Assembly (NCBI RefSeq): GCF_900110735.1
Contig: NZ_FOET01000003.1
Location: forward strand, 124,001 to 188,000
Reading direction: 5' to 3'
Origin: Streptomyces radiopugnans
GTDB taxonomy: Bacteria > Actinomycetota > Actinomycetes > Streptomycetales > Streptomycetaceae
Length of the DNA: 64,000 bases
A model generated the notes under the pieces. The model ran no database searches. It was not told the origin of the DNA and was given only the letters and a program-made list of their open reading frames with translations. How positions within the stretch are numbered: position 1 is the first letter of the stretch; every line of letters begins with the position of its first letter. This document shows positions 51,900 through 64,000 of this stretch, piece by piece. A program made the position numbers and the translations under genes.

Positions 51900-54554
51900 C
51901 TACTCCTCGTTCTCCGAAGCCGCCTCGGCGGCCGTCTCCGGGGAAGACGCCGGTGCGGGCTCATCGGTGCCGTCCCCGGCACCGGTTTCCGCATCGACCT
52001 CCTCGGCCTCGCGGCCGGCCTCGGCATTGCGTGCGATGCCGACCACGGCGTCGCGCTTGCCGAGGTTGATCAACTGGACGCCCATCGTGTCACGTCCGGT
52101 TTCCCTGACCTCGGCGACCCGCGTACGGATCACGCCGCCGCCGAGGGTGATGGCGAGGATCTCGTCCGTCTCCTCGACCACCAGGGCCCCCACCAGCGAA
52201 CCGCGGTCCTCCACGATCTTGGCCGCCTTGATGCCCAGACCGCCACGGCCCTGCACGCGGTACTCGTCCACGGCCGTGCGCTTCGCGTACCCGCCATCGG
52301 TGGCGGTGAAAACGAACGTACCGGCTCGCACCACGTTCATCGAGAGCAGTTCGTCCCCTTCGCGGAAACTCATGCCCTTCACACCGGATGTGGCACGCCC
52401 CATCGGGCGCAGCGCGTCGTCGGTGGCGGTGAACCGGATCGACTGCGCCTTCCTGCTGATCAGCAGCAGGTCGTCGTCGGGCGATACCAGCTCCGCGCCG
52501 ATCAGCTCGTCCTCGCCGCCGCCCTCCAGCTCCCGGAGGTTGATGGCGATGACGCCGCCGGATCGGGGAGAGTCGTAGTCCTTCAGCGGCGTCTTCTTCA
52601 CCAGGCCCGACTTGGTGGCCAGCACCAGGTACGGCGCGGCCTCGTAGTCCCGGATCGCCAGGATCCGGGCGATCGTCTCGTCCGGCTGGAACGCCAGCAG
52701 GTTCGCCACGTGCTGGCCGCGCGCGTCCCGCCCGGCGTCCGGCAGCTCGTACGCCTTCGCCCGGTAGACACGGCCCTTGTTGGTGAAGAACAGCAGCCAG
52801 TTGTGGGTGGTGGTGACGAAGAAGTGGTCGACGATGTCGTCTTCCTTGAGCTTCGTGCCGCGCACGCCCTTGCCGCCGCGCTTCTGCGAGCGGTAGTCGT
52901 CGGTCTTCGTGCGCTTGACGTAGCCGCCGCGCGTGATGGTGACGACGATGTCCTCCTCGGCGATCAGGTCCTCGATGGACATGTCGCCCTCGAAGGGCAC
53001 CAGCTTGCTGCGCCGGTCGTCGCCGTACTTGTCGACGATCGCCGCCAGTTCCTCGCCGATGATTCGCCGCTGCCGCTCGGGCGAGGCCAGGATCGCGTTG
53101 TACTCGTCGATCTTCGCCTGGAGTTCGTCGTGCTCGGCGGTGATCTTCTGCCGCTCCAGGGCGGCCAGGCGGCGCAGCTGCATCTCCAGGATCGCGTTCG
53201 CCTGGATCTCGTCGATGGCCAGCAGCTCCATCAGGCCCCCGCGCGCCACCTCGACGGTGTTGCTGCGCCGGATCAGGGCGATGACCTCGTCGATCGCGTC
53301 CAGCGCCTTGAGCAGGCCGCGCAGGATGTGGGCGCGCTCCTCGGCCTTGCGCAGCCGGTAGCGGGTGCGGCGGACGATGACGTCTACCTGGTGGGTGACC
53401 CAGTTGCGGATGAAGGCGTCCAGCGACAGCGTGCGCGGCACCCCGTCGACCAGGGCCAGCATGTTGGCGCCGAAGTTTGTCTGCAGATCGGTGTGCTTGT
53501 ACAGGTTGTTCAGCACGACCTTGGCGACCGCGTCCCGCTTGAGGACGATCACCAGCCGCTGGCCGGTGCGCGAGGACGTCTCGTCGCGGACGTCCGCGAT
53601 GCCGGCGACCCTGCCGTCCTTGACCAGCTCGGCGATCTTCAGCGCCAGGTTGTCCGGGTTGACCTGGTAGGGCAGTTCGGTGACGACCAGGCACTGGCGG
53701 CCCTGGATCTCCTCCACCTCGACCACCGCGCGCATCGTGATCGAGCCGCGGCCGGTGCGGTACGCCTCCTCGATGCCCTTGCGGCCCACCACCAGCGCGC
53801 CGGAGGGGAAGTCCGGGCCCTTGATCCGCTCCAGCAGCGCCTCGAGCAGCTCCTCGCCCGTGGCCTCGGGGTGCTCCAGGTACCACTGGGCGCCGGCGGC
53901 CACCTCGCGCAGGTTGTGCGGGGGGATGTTGGTGGCCATGCCGACCGCGATGCCCGCCGAGCCGTTGACCAGCAGGTTGGGGATGCGCGACGGCAGGACG
54001 GTCGGTTCCTGGTTGCGGCCGTCGTAGTTGTCCTGGAAGTCGACGGTCTCCTCGTCGATGTCCCGGAGCATCTCCATGGCCAGCGGCGCCATCTTGCACT
54101 CGGTGTAGCGCATGGCCGCCGCCGGGTCGTTGCCCGGCGAGCCGAAGTTGCCGTTGGAGTCGACCAGCGGCATCCGCATCGACCACGGCTGGGCCAGCCG
54201 GACCAGGGCGTCGTAGATGGAGGTGTCGCCGTGCGGGTGGTAGGTGCCCATCACGTCACCGACGACGCGGGCGCACTTGTAGAAGCCCTTCTCGGGCCGG
54301 TAGCCGCCGTCGTACATGGCGTACAGCACCCGGCGGTGCACCGGCTTGAGCCCGTCGCGCACGTCCGGCAGCGCACGCGAGACGATCACGCTCATCGCGT
54401 AGTCGAGGTACGAGCGCTGCATCTCGGTCTCGAGGCTGACCGGCTCCACCCGGAGTCCGGCGTTCTCGTCGACCACGGGGGTGCCCGGAGGCGGCGCCAG
54501 GGGACCGGGGGCGGCGTCGCCCTCGATCGGGGCAGGGGTGGTCTCGTCGGCCAT
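51900..54554 (-). CDS. gyrA: DNA gyrase subunit A
   Basis: 884 aa. The breakage-reunion domain has the catalytic Tyr150 in [10 protein letters not shown], the quinolone-resistance region [19 protein letters not shown] (106-124) and [14 protein letters not shown]. The C-terminal beta-pinwheel that wraps DNA contains the GyrA-box-like [10 protein letters not shown]. The residue equivalent to E. coli Ser83 is Thr111 and that of Asp87 is Asp115. The tail beyond the pinwheel is acidic (Glu/Asp/Ala). It introduces negative supercoils with GyrB. The ATG at 54554 lies 38 nt after gyrB, so the two are co-transcribed with DUF3566. Confidence 0.97.
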   Translation of the reverse strand: MADETTPAPIEGDAAPGPLAPPPGTPVVDENAGLRVEPVSLETEMQRSYLDYAMSVIVSRALPDVRDGLKPVHRRVLYAMYDGGYRPEKGFYKCARVVGDVMGTYHPHGDTSIYDALVRLAQPWSMRMPLVDSNGNFGSPGNDPAAAMRYTECKMAPLAMEMLRDIDEETVDFQDNYDGRNQEPTVLPSRIPNLLVNGSAGIAVGMATNIPPHNLREVAAGAQWYLEHPEATGEELLEALLERIKGPDFPSGALVVGRKGIEEAYRTGRGSITMRAVVEVEEIQGRQCLVVTELPYQVNPDNLALKIAELVKDGRVAGIADVRDETSSRTGQRLVIVLKRDAVAKVVLNNLYKHTDLQTNFGANMLALVDGVPRTLSLDAFIRNWVTHQVDVIVRRTRYRLRKAEERAHILRGLLKALDAIDEVIALIRRSNTVEVARGGLMELLAIDEIQANAILEMQLRRLAALERQKITAEHDELQAKIDEYNAILASPERQRRIIGEELAAIVDKYGDDRRSKLVPFEGDMSIEDLIAEEDIVVTITRGGYVKRTKTDDYRSQKRGGKGVRGTKLKEDDIVDHFFVTTTHNWLLFFTNKGRVYRAKAYELPDAGRDARGQHVANLLAFQPDETIARILAIRDYEAAPYLVLATKSGLVKKTPLKDYDSPRSGGVIAINLRELEGGGEDELIGAELVSPDDDLLLISRKAQSIRFTATDDALRPMGRATSGVKGMSFREGDELLSMNVVRAGTFVFTATDGGYAKRTAVDEYRVQGRGGLGIKAAKIVEDRGSLVGALVVEETDEILAITLGGGVIRTRVAEVRETGRDTMGVQLINLGKRDAVVGIARNAEAGREAEEVDAETGAGDGTDEPAPASSPETAAEAASENEE

Positions 54555-54592
54555 TACTGGTCAATCCCTTCGTTGAGCGGCGTACGGCCGAC

Positions 54593-57056
<2,464 letters not shown>

Positions 57057-57626
57057 TCAGCCGTAGGTGTCACCCGGTCCCCGGCTACCCGGCGCACGCA
57101 GCGGACCGTGCCGGGTGTCCGGCGCCTCCGGCCCCCGCACCCTGATCGACTTCACCGTCCCCTGCCCGAGATCGGCGTTCAGCCGCGCCACGAGCTGCGG
57201 AGCCAGCAGCCGCACCTGCGTCGCCCACGCCGTCGAGTCGCAGCGCACCGACAGCACCCGCGCCTGCTCGTCGTAGGACTGCGGTACGCAGTGCCGCGCC
57301 AGCTCCGGACCCACCAACTCCGGCCAGCGGCCCATCACACCGCCGACCGCCATCGGCATCTCCCAGCCGCGCTCGGTCTTCAGCCGCTCGATCGCCGCCC
57401 CCAGCGGCAGCGGATCACGGCCGTCCCGCCGCGCCCCCGACCGCAGACCGCCTTCGGTGCGCGCCTGCCGCTTCTGCCGCGCCGCACTGCCGCGCGCCCG
57501 CGCCTGCTCCCGGGCCGCCCGCAGCGCCACCCTGGCCAGATCGACGCCCGACGGCTCGGCCGCCGGCCCCGGAATCCGCACCTCCGCGGAACCCGCCGGT
57601 CCGTCCGGAAGATCCTCCCGCCTCAC
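57057..57626 (-). CDS. DUF721 (DciA-like) family protein
   Basis: 189 aa. After a basic Arg/Ala/Gln-rich N-terminus the DUF721 domain contains [78 protein letters not shown] and IRVRGP. The fold is that of DciA, the helicase-loading factor found in bacteria without DnaC; a role in loading DnaB at oriC is plausible but unproven here. The GTG at 57626 overlaps the recF stop as GTGA, within the dnaA-gyrB block. Confidence 0.88.
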   Translation of the reverse strand: MRREDLPDGPAGSAEVRIPGPAAEPSGVDLARVALRAAREQARARGSAARQKRQARTEGGLRSGARRDGRDPLPLGAAIERLKTERGWEMPMAVGGVMGRWPELVGPELARHCVPQSYDEQARVLSVRCDSTAWATQVRLLAPQLVARLNADLGQGTVKSIRVRGPEAPDTRHGPLRAPGSRGPGDTYG

Positions 57627-58744
57627 AGCCGGGTCACCTCCCCACCGCCGACCGCGTACCGCGCCCCCGCCAGCAGCTCGGGGACGTCCTCCTCCACCGC
57701 CGCCGTCACCAGCACCTGCTCACCGTGCGCCACCAGCTCCGCCAGCCGCTCCCGCCGCCTGGCGTCCAGCTCGGCGAAGACGTCGTCGAGGACCAGCACC
57801 GGCTCGTTGCCCTCACCTCGCAGCAGGTCGTACGACGCCAGCCGCAGCGCCAGCGCATACGACCACGACTCCCCGTGGCTCGCGTACCCCTTGGCCGGCA
57901 ATTCCCCCAGCCTCAGCACGAGATCGTCACGGTGCGGACCCACCAGCGTCACACCGCGCTCGATCTCCTGGCGGCGTGCCCGGGACAGCTCGGCCAGCAG
58001 TCCCTCGTACAGCTCCTCGCGCGTACCGCCCTCCACCGGCGAGCGGTACTCCAGCACCACCGGCCCGCCGCCCGGGGCCAGCCGCTCGTACGCCTTGTCC
58101 GCCAGCGGACCCAGCGCCGCCACCAGCGACATCCGGTGCGCCAGCAACTCCGCCCCGGCACGGGCCAGATGCTGGTCCCACACATCCAGGGTGGACAGCG
58201 CCCCGCCGCCGGAGCCCCCGCCGTGCCGGCGTGCCATCGCCGCCGTCTTCAGCAGGGTGTTGCGCTGCCTGAGCACCCGGTCGTAGTCCGACCGCACCCC
58301 CGCCATCCGCGGCGAGCGCGCCGTCACCAGCTCGTCCAGGAAACGGCGGCGCTCCCCGGGGTCGCCCTTCACCAGCGCCAGGTCCTCCGGGGCGAACAGC
58401 ACCGTGCGCACGATGCCCAGCACATCCCTCGGCCTGACCTGCGAGGAGCGGTTGATCCGCGCCCGGTTGGCCCGCCCCGGGTTCAGCTCCAGCTCCACCA
58501 GCTGCTGCCGCTCCCCCTGCCGCACCACCGCCCGCACCACCGCGCGGTCGGCGCCCTGCCGCACCAGCGGCGCGTCGGACGAGACCCGGTGGCTGCCCAA
58601 CGTCGCGAGATAGCCGACCGCCTCGACGAGATTGGTCTTGCCCTGGCCGTTCGGACCGACGAAAGCGGTGACGCCCGGATCGAGCGGAACCTCGATCCGG
58701 GCGTAGGACCGGAAGTCGGCCAGCGACAGATGCGTGACGTGCAT
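57623..58744 (-). CDS. recF: DNA replication and repair protein RecF
   Basis: 373 aa. It starts [20 protein letters not shown] with the SMC-like ATPase Walker [10 protein letters not shown] at 30-38. It continues with [29 protein letters not shown], the signature [16 protein letters not shown] and the C-terminal Walker [12 protein letters not shown] followed by RRERLAEL. RecF loads RecA at gaps with RecO and RecR. The ATG at 58744 lies 20 nt after gnd. A longer open frame to 58984 overlaps gnd and is not used. Confidence 0.96.
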   Translation of the reverse strand: MHVTHLSLADFRSYARIEVPLDPGVTAFVGPNGQGKTNLVEAVGYLATLGSHRVSSDAPLVRQGADRAVVRAVVRQGERQQLVELELNPGRANRARINRSSQVRPRDVLGIVRTVLFAPEDLALVKGDPGERRRFLDELVTARSPRMAGVRSDYDRVLRQRNTLLKTAAMARRHGGGSGGGALSTLDVWDQHLARAGAELLAHRMSLVAALGPLADKAYERLAPGGGPVVLEYRSPVEGGTREELYEGLLAELSRARRQEIERGVTLVGPHRDDLVLRLGELPAKGYASHGESWSYALALRLASYDLLRGEGNEPVLVLDDVFAELDARRRERLAELVAHGEQVLVTAAVEEDVPELLAGARYAVGGGEVTRL

Positions 58745-58764
58745 CGGATCCGCTTCGGGGCCGG

Positions 58765-59700
58765 TCAGCCGCCGACGGGCGGGTCGACGTCCGCGCCCGG
58801 CGCGTCGGCGCCCTTCTCGGCGCCGGCCGCGGCGGTCACCGCGTGGCCGCCGAACTGGTTGCGCAGCGCGGCGATCATCTTCATCTGGGGGGAGTCGTCC
58901 TGGCGCGAGGAGAAGCGGGCGAACAGCGACGCGGTGATCGCGGGCAGCGGCACGGCGTGGTCGATCGCCGCCTCCACCGTCCACCGGCCCTCGCCGGAGT
59001 CGGCCGCGTAGCCGCGCAGCGCTTCCAGGTGCTCGTCGTCGTCCAGCGCGCGGACGGCCAGGTCCAGCAGCCAGGAGCGGATGACGGTGCCCTCCTGCCA
59101 GGAGCGGAAGACCTCGCGGACGTCGGTGACGGCCTCGGCCGCCTCCAGCAGCTCCCAGCCCTCGGCGAAGGCCTGCATCATCGCGTACTCGATGCCGTTG
59201 TGGACCATCTTCGCGAAGTGGCCCGCGCCCACCCGGCCGGCGTGCACGGAGCCGAACTCGCCCTCCGGCTTGAGGGCGTCGAAGACCGGCTGCACCTTCG
59301 CGACGTGCTCGGCGTCACCGCCGTACATCAGCGCGTAGCCGTTCTCCAGGCCCCACACACCGCCGGAGACGCCGCAGTCCACGAAGCCGATGCCCTTGGC
59401 CGCCAGCTCCTCGGCGTGCCGCTCGTCGTCCGTCCAGCGGGAGTTCCCCCCGTCCACGACCACGTCGCCGGGGGAGAGCAACTCGCCCAGCGCGTCGATG
59501 GTCGACTGCGTCGGGCCGCCGGCCGGGACCATGACCCACACCACCCGCGGAGCCTTCAGCGAGTCCACGAGCTCCTCGAGGCTGTGGACGTCGGCGAGGT
59601 CCGGGTTGCGGTCGAATCCGACGACGGTGTGGCCTGCGCGGCGGATGCGCTCGCGCATGTTGCCGCCCATCTTGCCGAGACCGACGAGACCGAGCTCCAT
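58765..59700 (-). CDS. gnd: 6-phosphogluconate dehydrogenase, short decarboxylating type
   Basis: 311 aa. The short form (versus about 470 in enteric bacteria) has the NAD(P)-binding [12 protein letters not shown] (4-15), [29 protein letters not shown], the catalytic region [21 protein letters not shown] and [22 protein letters not shown] with the active-site Lys, Asn and Glu. The product is ribulose-5-phosphate plus CO2. Asp30 after the glycine loop (VVGFDRNP) suggests NAD+ preference, as in many actinobacterial short forms. A gnd gene between dnaN and recF is characteristic of Streptomyces. The ATG is at 59700. Confidence 0.95.
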   Translation of the reverse strand: MELGLVGLGKMGGNMRERIRRAGHTVVGFDRNPDLADVHSLEELVDSLKAPRVVWVMVPAGGPTQSTIDALGELLSPGDVVVDGGNSRWTDDERHAEELAAKGIGFVDCGVSGGVWGLENGYALMYGGDAEHVAKVQPVFDALKPEGEFGSVHAGRVGAGHFAKMVHNGIEYAMMQAFAEGWELLEAAEAVTDVREVFRSWQEGTVIRSWLLDLAVRALDDDEHLEALRGYAADSGEGRWTVEAAIDHAVPLPAITASLFARFSSRQDDSPQMKMIAALRNQFGGHAVTAAAGAEKGADAPGADVDPPVGG

Positions 59701-59894
59701 CAGGGGGCCTTTCTTCGGTGTCCTGGTGTTGCGTACCCGGGTACGAGCCTACGACGGAGGGGGCGGCGCACAACTGCGGGCACACTCCGCTCGTATGCGC
59801 GCGGACGGAGACCGGAAACCGCCCCGGCGGCCCCGGCCCGGCAGCCGCACCGGCACACCGCGGTCCGTGGGGGGCGACCCTCGCGCACCCGGCC

Positions 59895-61025
59895 TCAGCC
59901 CGACAGCCGCACCGGCATGATCAGGTACTTGTACGCCTCGTCCGCCTCCGCGTCCATCGCCGGCTTGCCGCTCAGCAGCGCGGGCTTGGTCGAGGTGGTG
60001 AAGGACAGCTGCGCGACCGGGGCGTCGATGGCGCTCAGGCCCTCCAGCAGGAAACCGGGGTTGAAGGCGATCGAGATGTCGTCGCCCTCCAGCTGGGCGT
60101 CCACCCGCTCCACGGCCTGTGCGTCGTCGCTGGATCCCGCCTCCAGGATCAGGACGCCCTGCTCGAAGGTGAGCCGCACCGGGGTGTTCCGCTCGGCCAC
60201 CAGGGACACGCGCTTGACCGCCTCCACGAAGGGGGCCGTCTCGATCACCGCGACCGAGTTGAACTCCGTCGGGAAGAGCGTGCGGTACTTCGGCAGGTCG
60301 CCCTCGAGCAGCCGCGTCGTGGTCCGCCGTCCGTTGCCCTCGAAGCCGATCAGGCCCTCGCCCGCGCCGGAGCCCGACAGCGCCAGCGTCACGTTGTCAC
60401 CGCCGCTGAGGGACTTCGCCGTGTCCAGCAGCGTCTTGGCCGGGACCAGGGCCACCGCGGAGGCGTCCGGCGTCTCCGGCTTCCACAGGAACTCGCGGAC
60501 GGCGAAGCGGTAGCGGTCGGTGGACGCCAGGGTGACCGTGTCGCCCTCGATCTCGATCCGCACGCCGGTGAGCACCGGCAGGGTGTCGTCGCGTCCGGCC
60601 GCGATGGCGACCTGGGCCGCGGCGGCGGCGAAGACCTCGCCGGGGACCGTGCCGGTCGCGCTCGGCATCTGGGGAAGCGCCGGGTACTCCTCCACAGGCA
60701 GTGTGTGGAGTGTGAACCGCGAGGATCCGCAGACGACGCTCACCCGTACACCGTCTGTGGAAATCTCCACCGGGCGGTTGGGGAGGGCCCGCGAGATGTC
60801 GGCCAGCAGGCGGCCGGAGACGAGGACCGTCCCGTCCTCCTCCACGTCGGCCTCCACCGAGACCCGCGCCGAGACCTCGTAGTCGAAACCGGACAGGCTC
60901 AGCGAGCCCTCCTCGGCCTTCAGCAGCAGCCCCGCGAGGACCGGCACCGGGGGCCGGGCCGGCAGGCTGCGGGCGGCCCAGGCCACCGCCTCCGCGAGGA
61001 CGTCGCGCTCCACCCGGATCTTCAC
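59895..61025 (-). CDS. dnaN: DNA polymerase III beta subunit (sliding clamp)
   Basis: 376 aa, three similar domains. It opens with KIRVERDVLAEAVAWAARSLPARPPVPVLAGLLL and has LSGFDYEVSARV, the middle GVRIEIEGDTVTLASTDRYRFAVRE and the end EADEAYKYLIMPVRLSG. Two clamps form a ring that tethers polymerase III to DNA. The GTG at 61025 follows GGAGGCGG by five bases. It faces oriC directly, and its promoter must lie within the first part of the origin region. About 190 nt separate it from gnd. Confidence 0.97.
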   Translation of the reverse strand: MKIRVERDVLAEAVAWAARSLPARPPVPVLAGLLLKAEEGSLSLSGFDYEVSARVSVEADVEEDGTVLVSGRLLADISRALPNRPVEISTDGVRVSVVCGSSRFTLHTLPVEEYPALPQMPSATGTVPGEVFAAAAAQVAIAAGRDDTLPVLTGVRIEIEGDTVTLASTDRYRFAVREFLWKPETPDASAVALVPAKTLLDTAKSLSGGDNVTLALSGSGAGEGLIGFEGNGRRTTTRLLEGDLPKYRTLFPTEFNSVAVIETAPFVEAVKRVSLVAERNTPVRLTFEQGVLILEAGSSDDAQAVERVDAQLEGDDISIAFNPGFLLEGLSAIDAPVAQLSFTTSTKPALLSGKPAMDAEADEAYKYLIMPVRLSG

Positions 61026-61772
61026 TTAAGCCGCCTCCCGCTGTTGCTGGCTGCTCGCCTTGCTGGTCTTCGTCGTCGGCTTGTCGCCGGGGACCAGTCT
61101 GACGCACCCGGCTGACAGCCGGGGCGGGTCGGGGTCAAGTCGCCGGGAGGGACTCGGAGCGCGGTCGGGCCGAGTTGTGCACAGGGCCCGTTTCCGATCG
61201 AAGTCCGCTCTTTATCTCCGTGGTCGTAGTAGTAGGGCCTGTGGAAACCGGGGATAACTCGATCCACGCAGGTCAGGCCGGAAGTTTTGTCCACCGGCCC
61301 TGTGGGTGGGGACGTGGACGGAGAGGGGGCTCCTGTGGACGCCGGAAAGTTCTGCACATCCCGTGCACAGCGGTCCGGGACTTCTCCCCAGGGCCGCCCA
61401 CAGTTTTACCCACCTTCTCAACAGCCCAACCCAGCCCCTCCGTGTGACGCCTTTCACACGGACCGGTGACATCGCGCGCCATGTTGTCGAACAGTGGACA
61501 GCCCTGTGGAGAAGCTGGTGAAAGCTGTGCACAACGCGGCCGGGGCTGTGGGCGGGCGGTGGACAATCCGATCTGCCGCTTGTGGGCGGAATCGCGATCC
61601 ACAGCCTGTGGAAAACTTCTGACCACAGATCCCCAGGCACCTGACCAGGCCCATTCGATCATCAAGCGGTGTGCCTGTGGACGCTATCGGGACAACCCGA
61701 TGGTCCCCAGAGTGTGGACGGAGGAAAGTCGGTGAATCTGTGGATCACTCTTCTTCCGGGCCGGGGATTCGA
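61026..61772. other. oriC: chromosomal replication origin oriC
   Basis: The non-coding interval between dnaN and dnaA holds many DnaA-box-like 9-mers in both orientations, spread over 61175-61747. Examples near the TTGTCCACA consensus are at 61175-61183, 61240-61248, 61287-61295, 61334-61342, 61505-61513, 61526-61534, 61558-61566, 61595-61603, 61607-61615, 61676-61684, 61713-61721 and 61739-61747. Most differ from the consensus by one or two bases. I see no clear AT-rich unwinding element; short AT-richer patches lie near 61205-61230 and 61615. The position and box density match the known Streptomyces origin. No frame here has coding bias. Confidence 0.93.
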
Positions 61773-61818
61773 ACAGCGAGAAGCCCCCGGGAGCCGTCCC
61801 CCGGGGGCTTCTCGCTGT
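61773..61818 (-). terminator. terminator of dnaA, perfect 19-bp hairpin
   Basis: Arms 61773-61791 and 61800-61818 pair perfectly around an 8-nt loop, 104 nt beyond the dnaA stop. It would keep dnaA transcripts out of oriC. Confidence 0.82.
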
Positions 61819-61921
61819 CCGTGCGGCCTGCTGTGGGCCTGCTTGCGGCCTGTGCGACCGGCGTGGCCTGTGCGGCCGGCGCCGGGGACGCTGTGCCCGG
61901 CCGGCGCCGGCCGCAGCGGCG

Positions 61922-63751
61922 TCAGGCGTTCTTGATGCGGTTGGTCAGCTCGGTGACCTGGTTGTAGATGGACCGCCGCTCGGCCATCAGCGCGCGGATC
62001 TTGCGGTCGGCGTGCATGACGGTGGTGTGGTCCCGGCCGCCGAACTGGGCGCCGATCTTCGGCAGCGACAGATCGGTCAGCTCGCGGCACAGGTACATGG
62101 CGATCTGCCGGGCGGTGACCAGGACACGGCTGCGCGAGGAGCCGCACAGGTCGTCCACCGTCAGCCCGAAGTAGTCGGCCGTCGACGCCATGATGTTGGC
62201 CGCGGTGATCTCCGGGGCGGCGTCCTCGCCGCCGGGGATGAGGTCCTTGAGGACGATCTCCGTCAGGCCCAGGTCGACCGGCTGCCGGTTGAGGCTGGCG
62301 AAGGCCGTGACCCGGATCAGCGCGCCCTCCAGCTCGCGGATGTTGCGCGAGATCCGCGAGGCGATGAACTCCAGCACCTCCGGCGGGGCGTTCAGCTGCT
62401 CCTGGACGGCCTTCTTCCGCAGGATCGCGATGCGCGTCTCCAGCTCCGGCGGCTGGACGTCGGTGATCAGCCCCCACTCGAAGCGGTTGCGCAGCCGGTC
62501 CTCCAGGGTGACCAGCTGCTTGGGCGGCCGGTCGGAGGAGAGCACGATCTGCTTGTTGGCGTTGTGGAGGGTGTTGAAGGTGTGGAAGAACTCCTCCTGG
62601 GTCGACTCCTTGCTCGCCAGGAACTGGATGTCGTCGACCAGCAGGATGTCCATGTCGCGGTAGCGCTTGCGGAACGCGTCCGCCTTGCCGTCGCGGATGG
62701 AGTTGATGAACTCGTTGGTGAACTCCTCCGAGCTCACGTACCGCACCCGGGTGCCCGGGTAGAGGCTGCGGGCGTAGTGCCCGATGGCGTGCAGCAGGTG
62801 CGTCTTGCCCAGCCCGGACTCGCCGTAGATGAACAGCGGGTTGTACGCCTTGGCCGGAGCCTCGGCCACGGCCACCGCCGCGGCGTGCGCGAAGCGGTTG
62901 GAGGCGCCGATGACGAAGGTGTCGAAGAGGTACTTCGGGTTCAGCCGGGCCGTCGGCTCACCGGGGCCGGTCGCCGGCGCGGGCTGCGCGGCGAGCGGGC
63001 CGGGTGCGCCGCTGGGCGCGGGCAGGTGCTGGGGGTCGGGGCGGCCGGTGCCCCGGGCGCCGTCGTAGCGCGGCACCGGCGGCTGGTCGTAGGGGGAGGC
63101 GCGGTGCCGGCCGTCGTAGGAGGGCGGCTCGTACGACGGGCTCTGCGACTGGTACGGGTCGCGCGGCGGCTGCCAGGCGTCGGGGTCCTGGGGACGGGGC
63201 CAGGCACCCGGCTGGTGCTGCTGGTGCTGCTGGGGGGCGTGCGGATAGTCCGGGTACGCCGGCCGTGCGCTGGGCAGCTCGAGTTCCTGCTGCCGGTCCT
63301 CGTGCTGGGGGCCACCGTGCTGGGGGCCGTGCTGCCGGGCGTGCCGGCCGCCGTGCTGCGGAGCGTCGTAGTGCGGTTCGTCGAAGTGCAGCGGCGGCTG
63401 CTGGTGCGGTGCCGGCCGGCGGTGCTGCGGCGGCTCCGGGGAGGCCGGCGGAGCGGGAGGCGCCGGGGCCTGGGGCTCGGGGACCGGCCCCGTGACGGTG
63501 ATCGCCAGACGGATCGGCTGCTGGCACTCGCGGCTGAGCGCGTCGGTGATCAGCGGGGAGAGCCGTCCCTCCAGCACGCCCTTCGCGTACTCGTTGGGCA
63601 CGCCGAGCAGGGCGGTGCCGGAGACCAGCACCAGGGGCTGGCAGTCTTTGAGCCACCGCTGGTCCTTGGCCTCCACTCCCTGGCCGTCGGCGAGGAGGTG
63701 TTCCAGCACGCGTGGCCACACTGCGGCAAGATCGGCAGGTAGGTCAGCCAC
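61922..63751 (-). CDS. dnaA: chromosomal replication initiator DnaA
   Basis: 609 aa. Domain I starts [19 protein letters not shown]. Domain II, about 95-265, is a long disordered linker rich in Pro, Gln, His and Tyr, as in other Streptomyces. Domain III has [23 protein letters not shown] with the Walker A at about 308, [14 protein letters not shown] (Walker B) and the sensor region [14 protein letters not shown]. Domain IV contains [30 protein letters not shown], the DNA-binding signature. I choose the GTG at 63751 because known Streptomyces DnaA starts at this MAD-like position; the frame is open to a GTG at 63772. It faces oriC and has a DnaA box in its promoter. Confidence 0.97.
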   Translation of the reverse strand: MADLPADLAAVWPRVLEHLLADGQGVEAKDQRWLKDCQPLVLVSGTALLGVPNEYAKGVLEGRLSPLITDALSRECQQPIRLAITVTGPVPEPQAPAPPAPPASPEPPQHRRPAPHQQPPLHFDEPHYDAPQHGGRHARQHGPQHGGPQHEDRQQELELPSARPAYPDYPHAPQQHQQHQPGAWPRPQDPDAWQPPRDPYQSQSPSYEPPSYDGRHRASPYDQPPVPRYDGARGTGRPDPQHLPAPSGAPGPLAAQPAPATGPGEPTARLNPKYLFDTFVIGASNRFAHAAAVAVAEAPAKAYNPLFIYGESGLGKTHLLHAIGHYARSLYPGTRVRYVSSEEFTNEFINSIRDGKADAFRKRYRDMDILLVDDIQFLASKESTQEEFFHTFNTLHNANKQIVLSSDRPPKQLVTLEDRLRNRFEWGLITDVQPPELETRIAILRKKAVQEQLNAPPEVLEFIASRISRNIRELEGALIRVTAFASLNRQPVDLGLTEIVLKDLIPGGEDAAPEITAANIMASTADYFGLTVDDLCGSSRSRVLVTARQIAMYLCRELTDLSLPKIGAQFGGRDHTTVMHADRKIRALMAERRSIYNQVTELTNRIKNA

Positions 63752-63855
63752 AGGGCACGCTCTCTCACTCACTCGCTGGGTGGGTTCGTTCGGGCTTCGA
63801 CAGTCCCACCCATGTGTGGTGCTTGGGACGGTCGGGAGGAAACGGAAGTTCGGCC

Positions 63856-63885
63856 ACGGTAGTCAGCGCGGCGTGCGTGGTTCAA
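63856..63885 (-). promoter_or_regulatory. predicted dnaA promoter
   Basis: On the minus strand a -35 TTGAAC (63885-63880) and a -10 TACCGT (63861-63856) are separated by 18 nt, placing the start of transcription about 100 nt upstream of the dnaA start codon. Confidence 0.55.
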
Positions 63886-63889
63886 GTCG

Positions 63890-63898
63890 TTGTCCACA
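63890..63898 (+). promoter_or_regulatory. consensus DnaA box in dnaA promoter region
   Basis: A perfect TTGTCCACA lies 4 nt upstream of the predicted dnaA -35. A second, weaker copy (TGTGTACAG) is at 63902-63910. Autoregulation of dnaA through such a box is well established in bacteria. Confidence 0.75.
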
Positions 63899-63931
63899 GG
63901 CTGTGTACAGAACCCCCCGGCCGGCCCTGGT

Positions 63932-63961
63932 TTGACCTGATGGTGCGGGCGCGCGTACCGT
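63932..63961 (+). promoter_or_regulatory. predicted rightward promoter, probably for rpmH
   Basis: TTGACC (63932-63937) and TACCGT (63956-63961) are 18 nt apart. The promoter faces away from dnaA, and in actinobacteria the next gene is rpmH, which would lie beyond the window. Confidence 0.5.
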
Positions 63962-64000
63962 AACCAGGTCGAGTTGTCGATGGCTGCTGCCGCCTGCCTC

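Noticed and set aside
52090..54186. A 698-codon frame inside gyrA
   Set aside because: It is the shifted frame of gyrA and lacks any motif, while gyrA has its full set of family motifs.

Overview
This is a 64-kb stretch of a high-GC actinobacterial chromosome, almost certainly Streptomyces or a close relative. Almost every gene has G or C in the third codon position. The right end carries the conserved origin block dnaA - oriC - dnaN - gnd - recF - DUF721 - gyrB - gyrA - DUF3566 - tRNA-Ile - DLW-39. To its left lie crgA, the fhaA/fhaB/pstP/rodA/pbpA/pknB growth and division cluster, class E sortases, bkdABC and paa genes, in the arrangement typical of Streptomyces. No insertion sequence, prophage, CRISPR array or rRNA gene is visible. 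The window looks like core chromosome.

Layout. 1-5.8 kb: an unassigned left edge, an APH-fold protein, and two divergent receptor-type Ser/Thr kinases. 5.8-11.8 kb: the proteasome activator Bpa, a small cell-surface protein, and a tight mobA-moeA-K+ channel-quinone oxidoreductase operon. 11.9-16.3 kb: the branched-chain 2-oxoacid dehydrogenase operon bkdABC with a divergent Lrp/AsnC regulator. 16.4-25.6 kb: phenylacetate catabolism (a TetR/PaaR-like regulator, paaN, paaABCDE) around an RNA methyltransferase/HTTM/DUF5819 operon. 25.8-29.2 kb: rhodanese, a J-domain-like protein, DUF2252 and tRNA-Leu. 29.5-37.4 kb: the fhaA-fhaB-pstP-rodA-pbpA-pknB operon, which links phospho-signalling to peptidoglycan synthesis. 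37.6-41.8 kb: two class E sortases, pabA, a small membrane protein, a DUF881 protein and crgA. 42.1-47.1 kb: rhomboid, cyclophilin, DUF5324, tRNA-Ala, an XRE regulator and a fourth kinase. 47.2-50.5 kb: a pair of related secreted proteins; the von Willebrand A member is split by an in-frame TAA. 50.6-64 kb: DLW-39, tRNA-Ile, gyrase, recF, gnd, dnaN, oriC and dnaA, with a dnaA promoter region that carries a consensus DnaA box.

The most interesting regulatory signal is a recurring pair. A 14-bp TetR-type operator (ACCGNNCGNNCGGT type) lies 24-37 bp from a perfect DnaA box in three promoter regions: bkdA/lrp, paaR/paaN and paaA. A separate cluster of three perfect DnaA boxes sits between crgA and the rhomboid gene, about 19 kb from oriC. 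The second notable observation is the nonsense-interrupted VWA gene. Its reading frame stays open on both sides of the stop and is overlapped by the next gene.

All product calls rest on family motifs recognised by eye. No alignment or database search was run.
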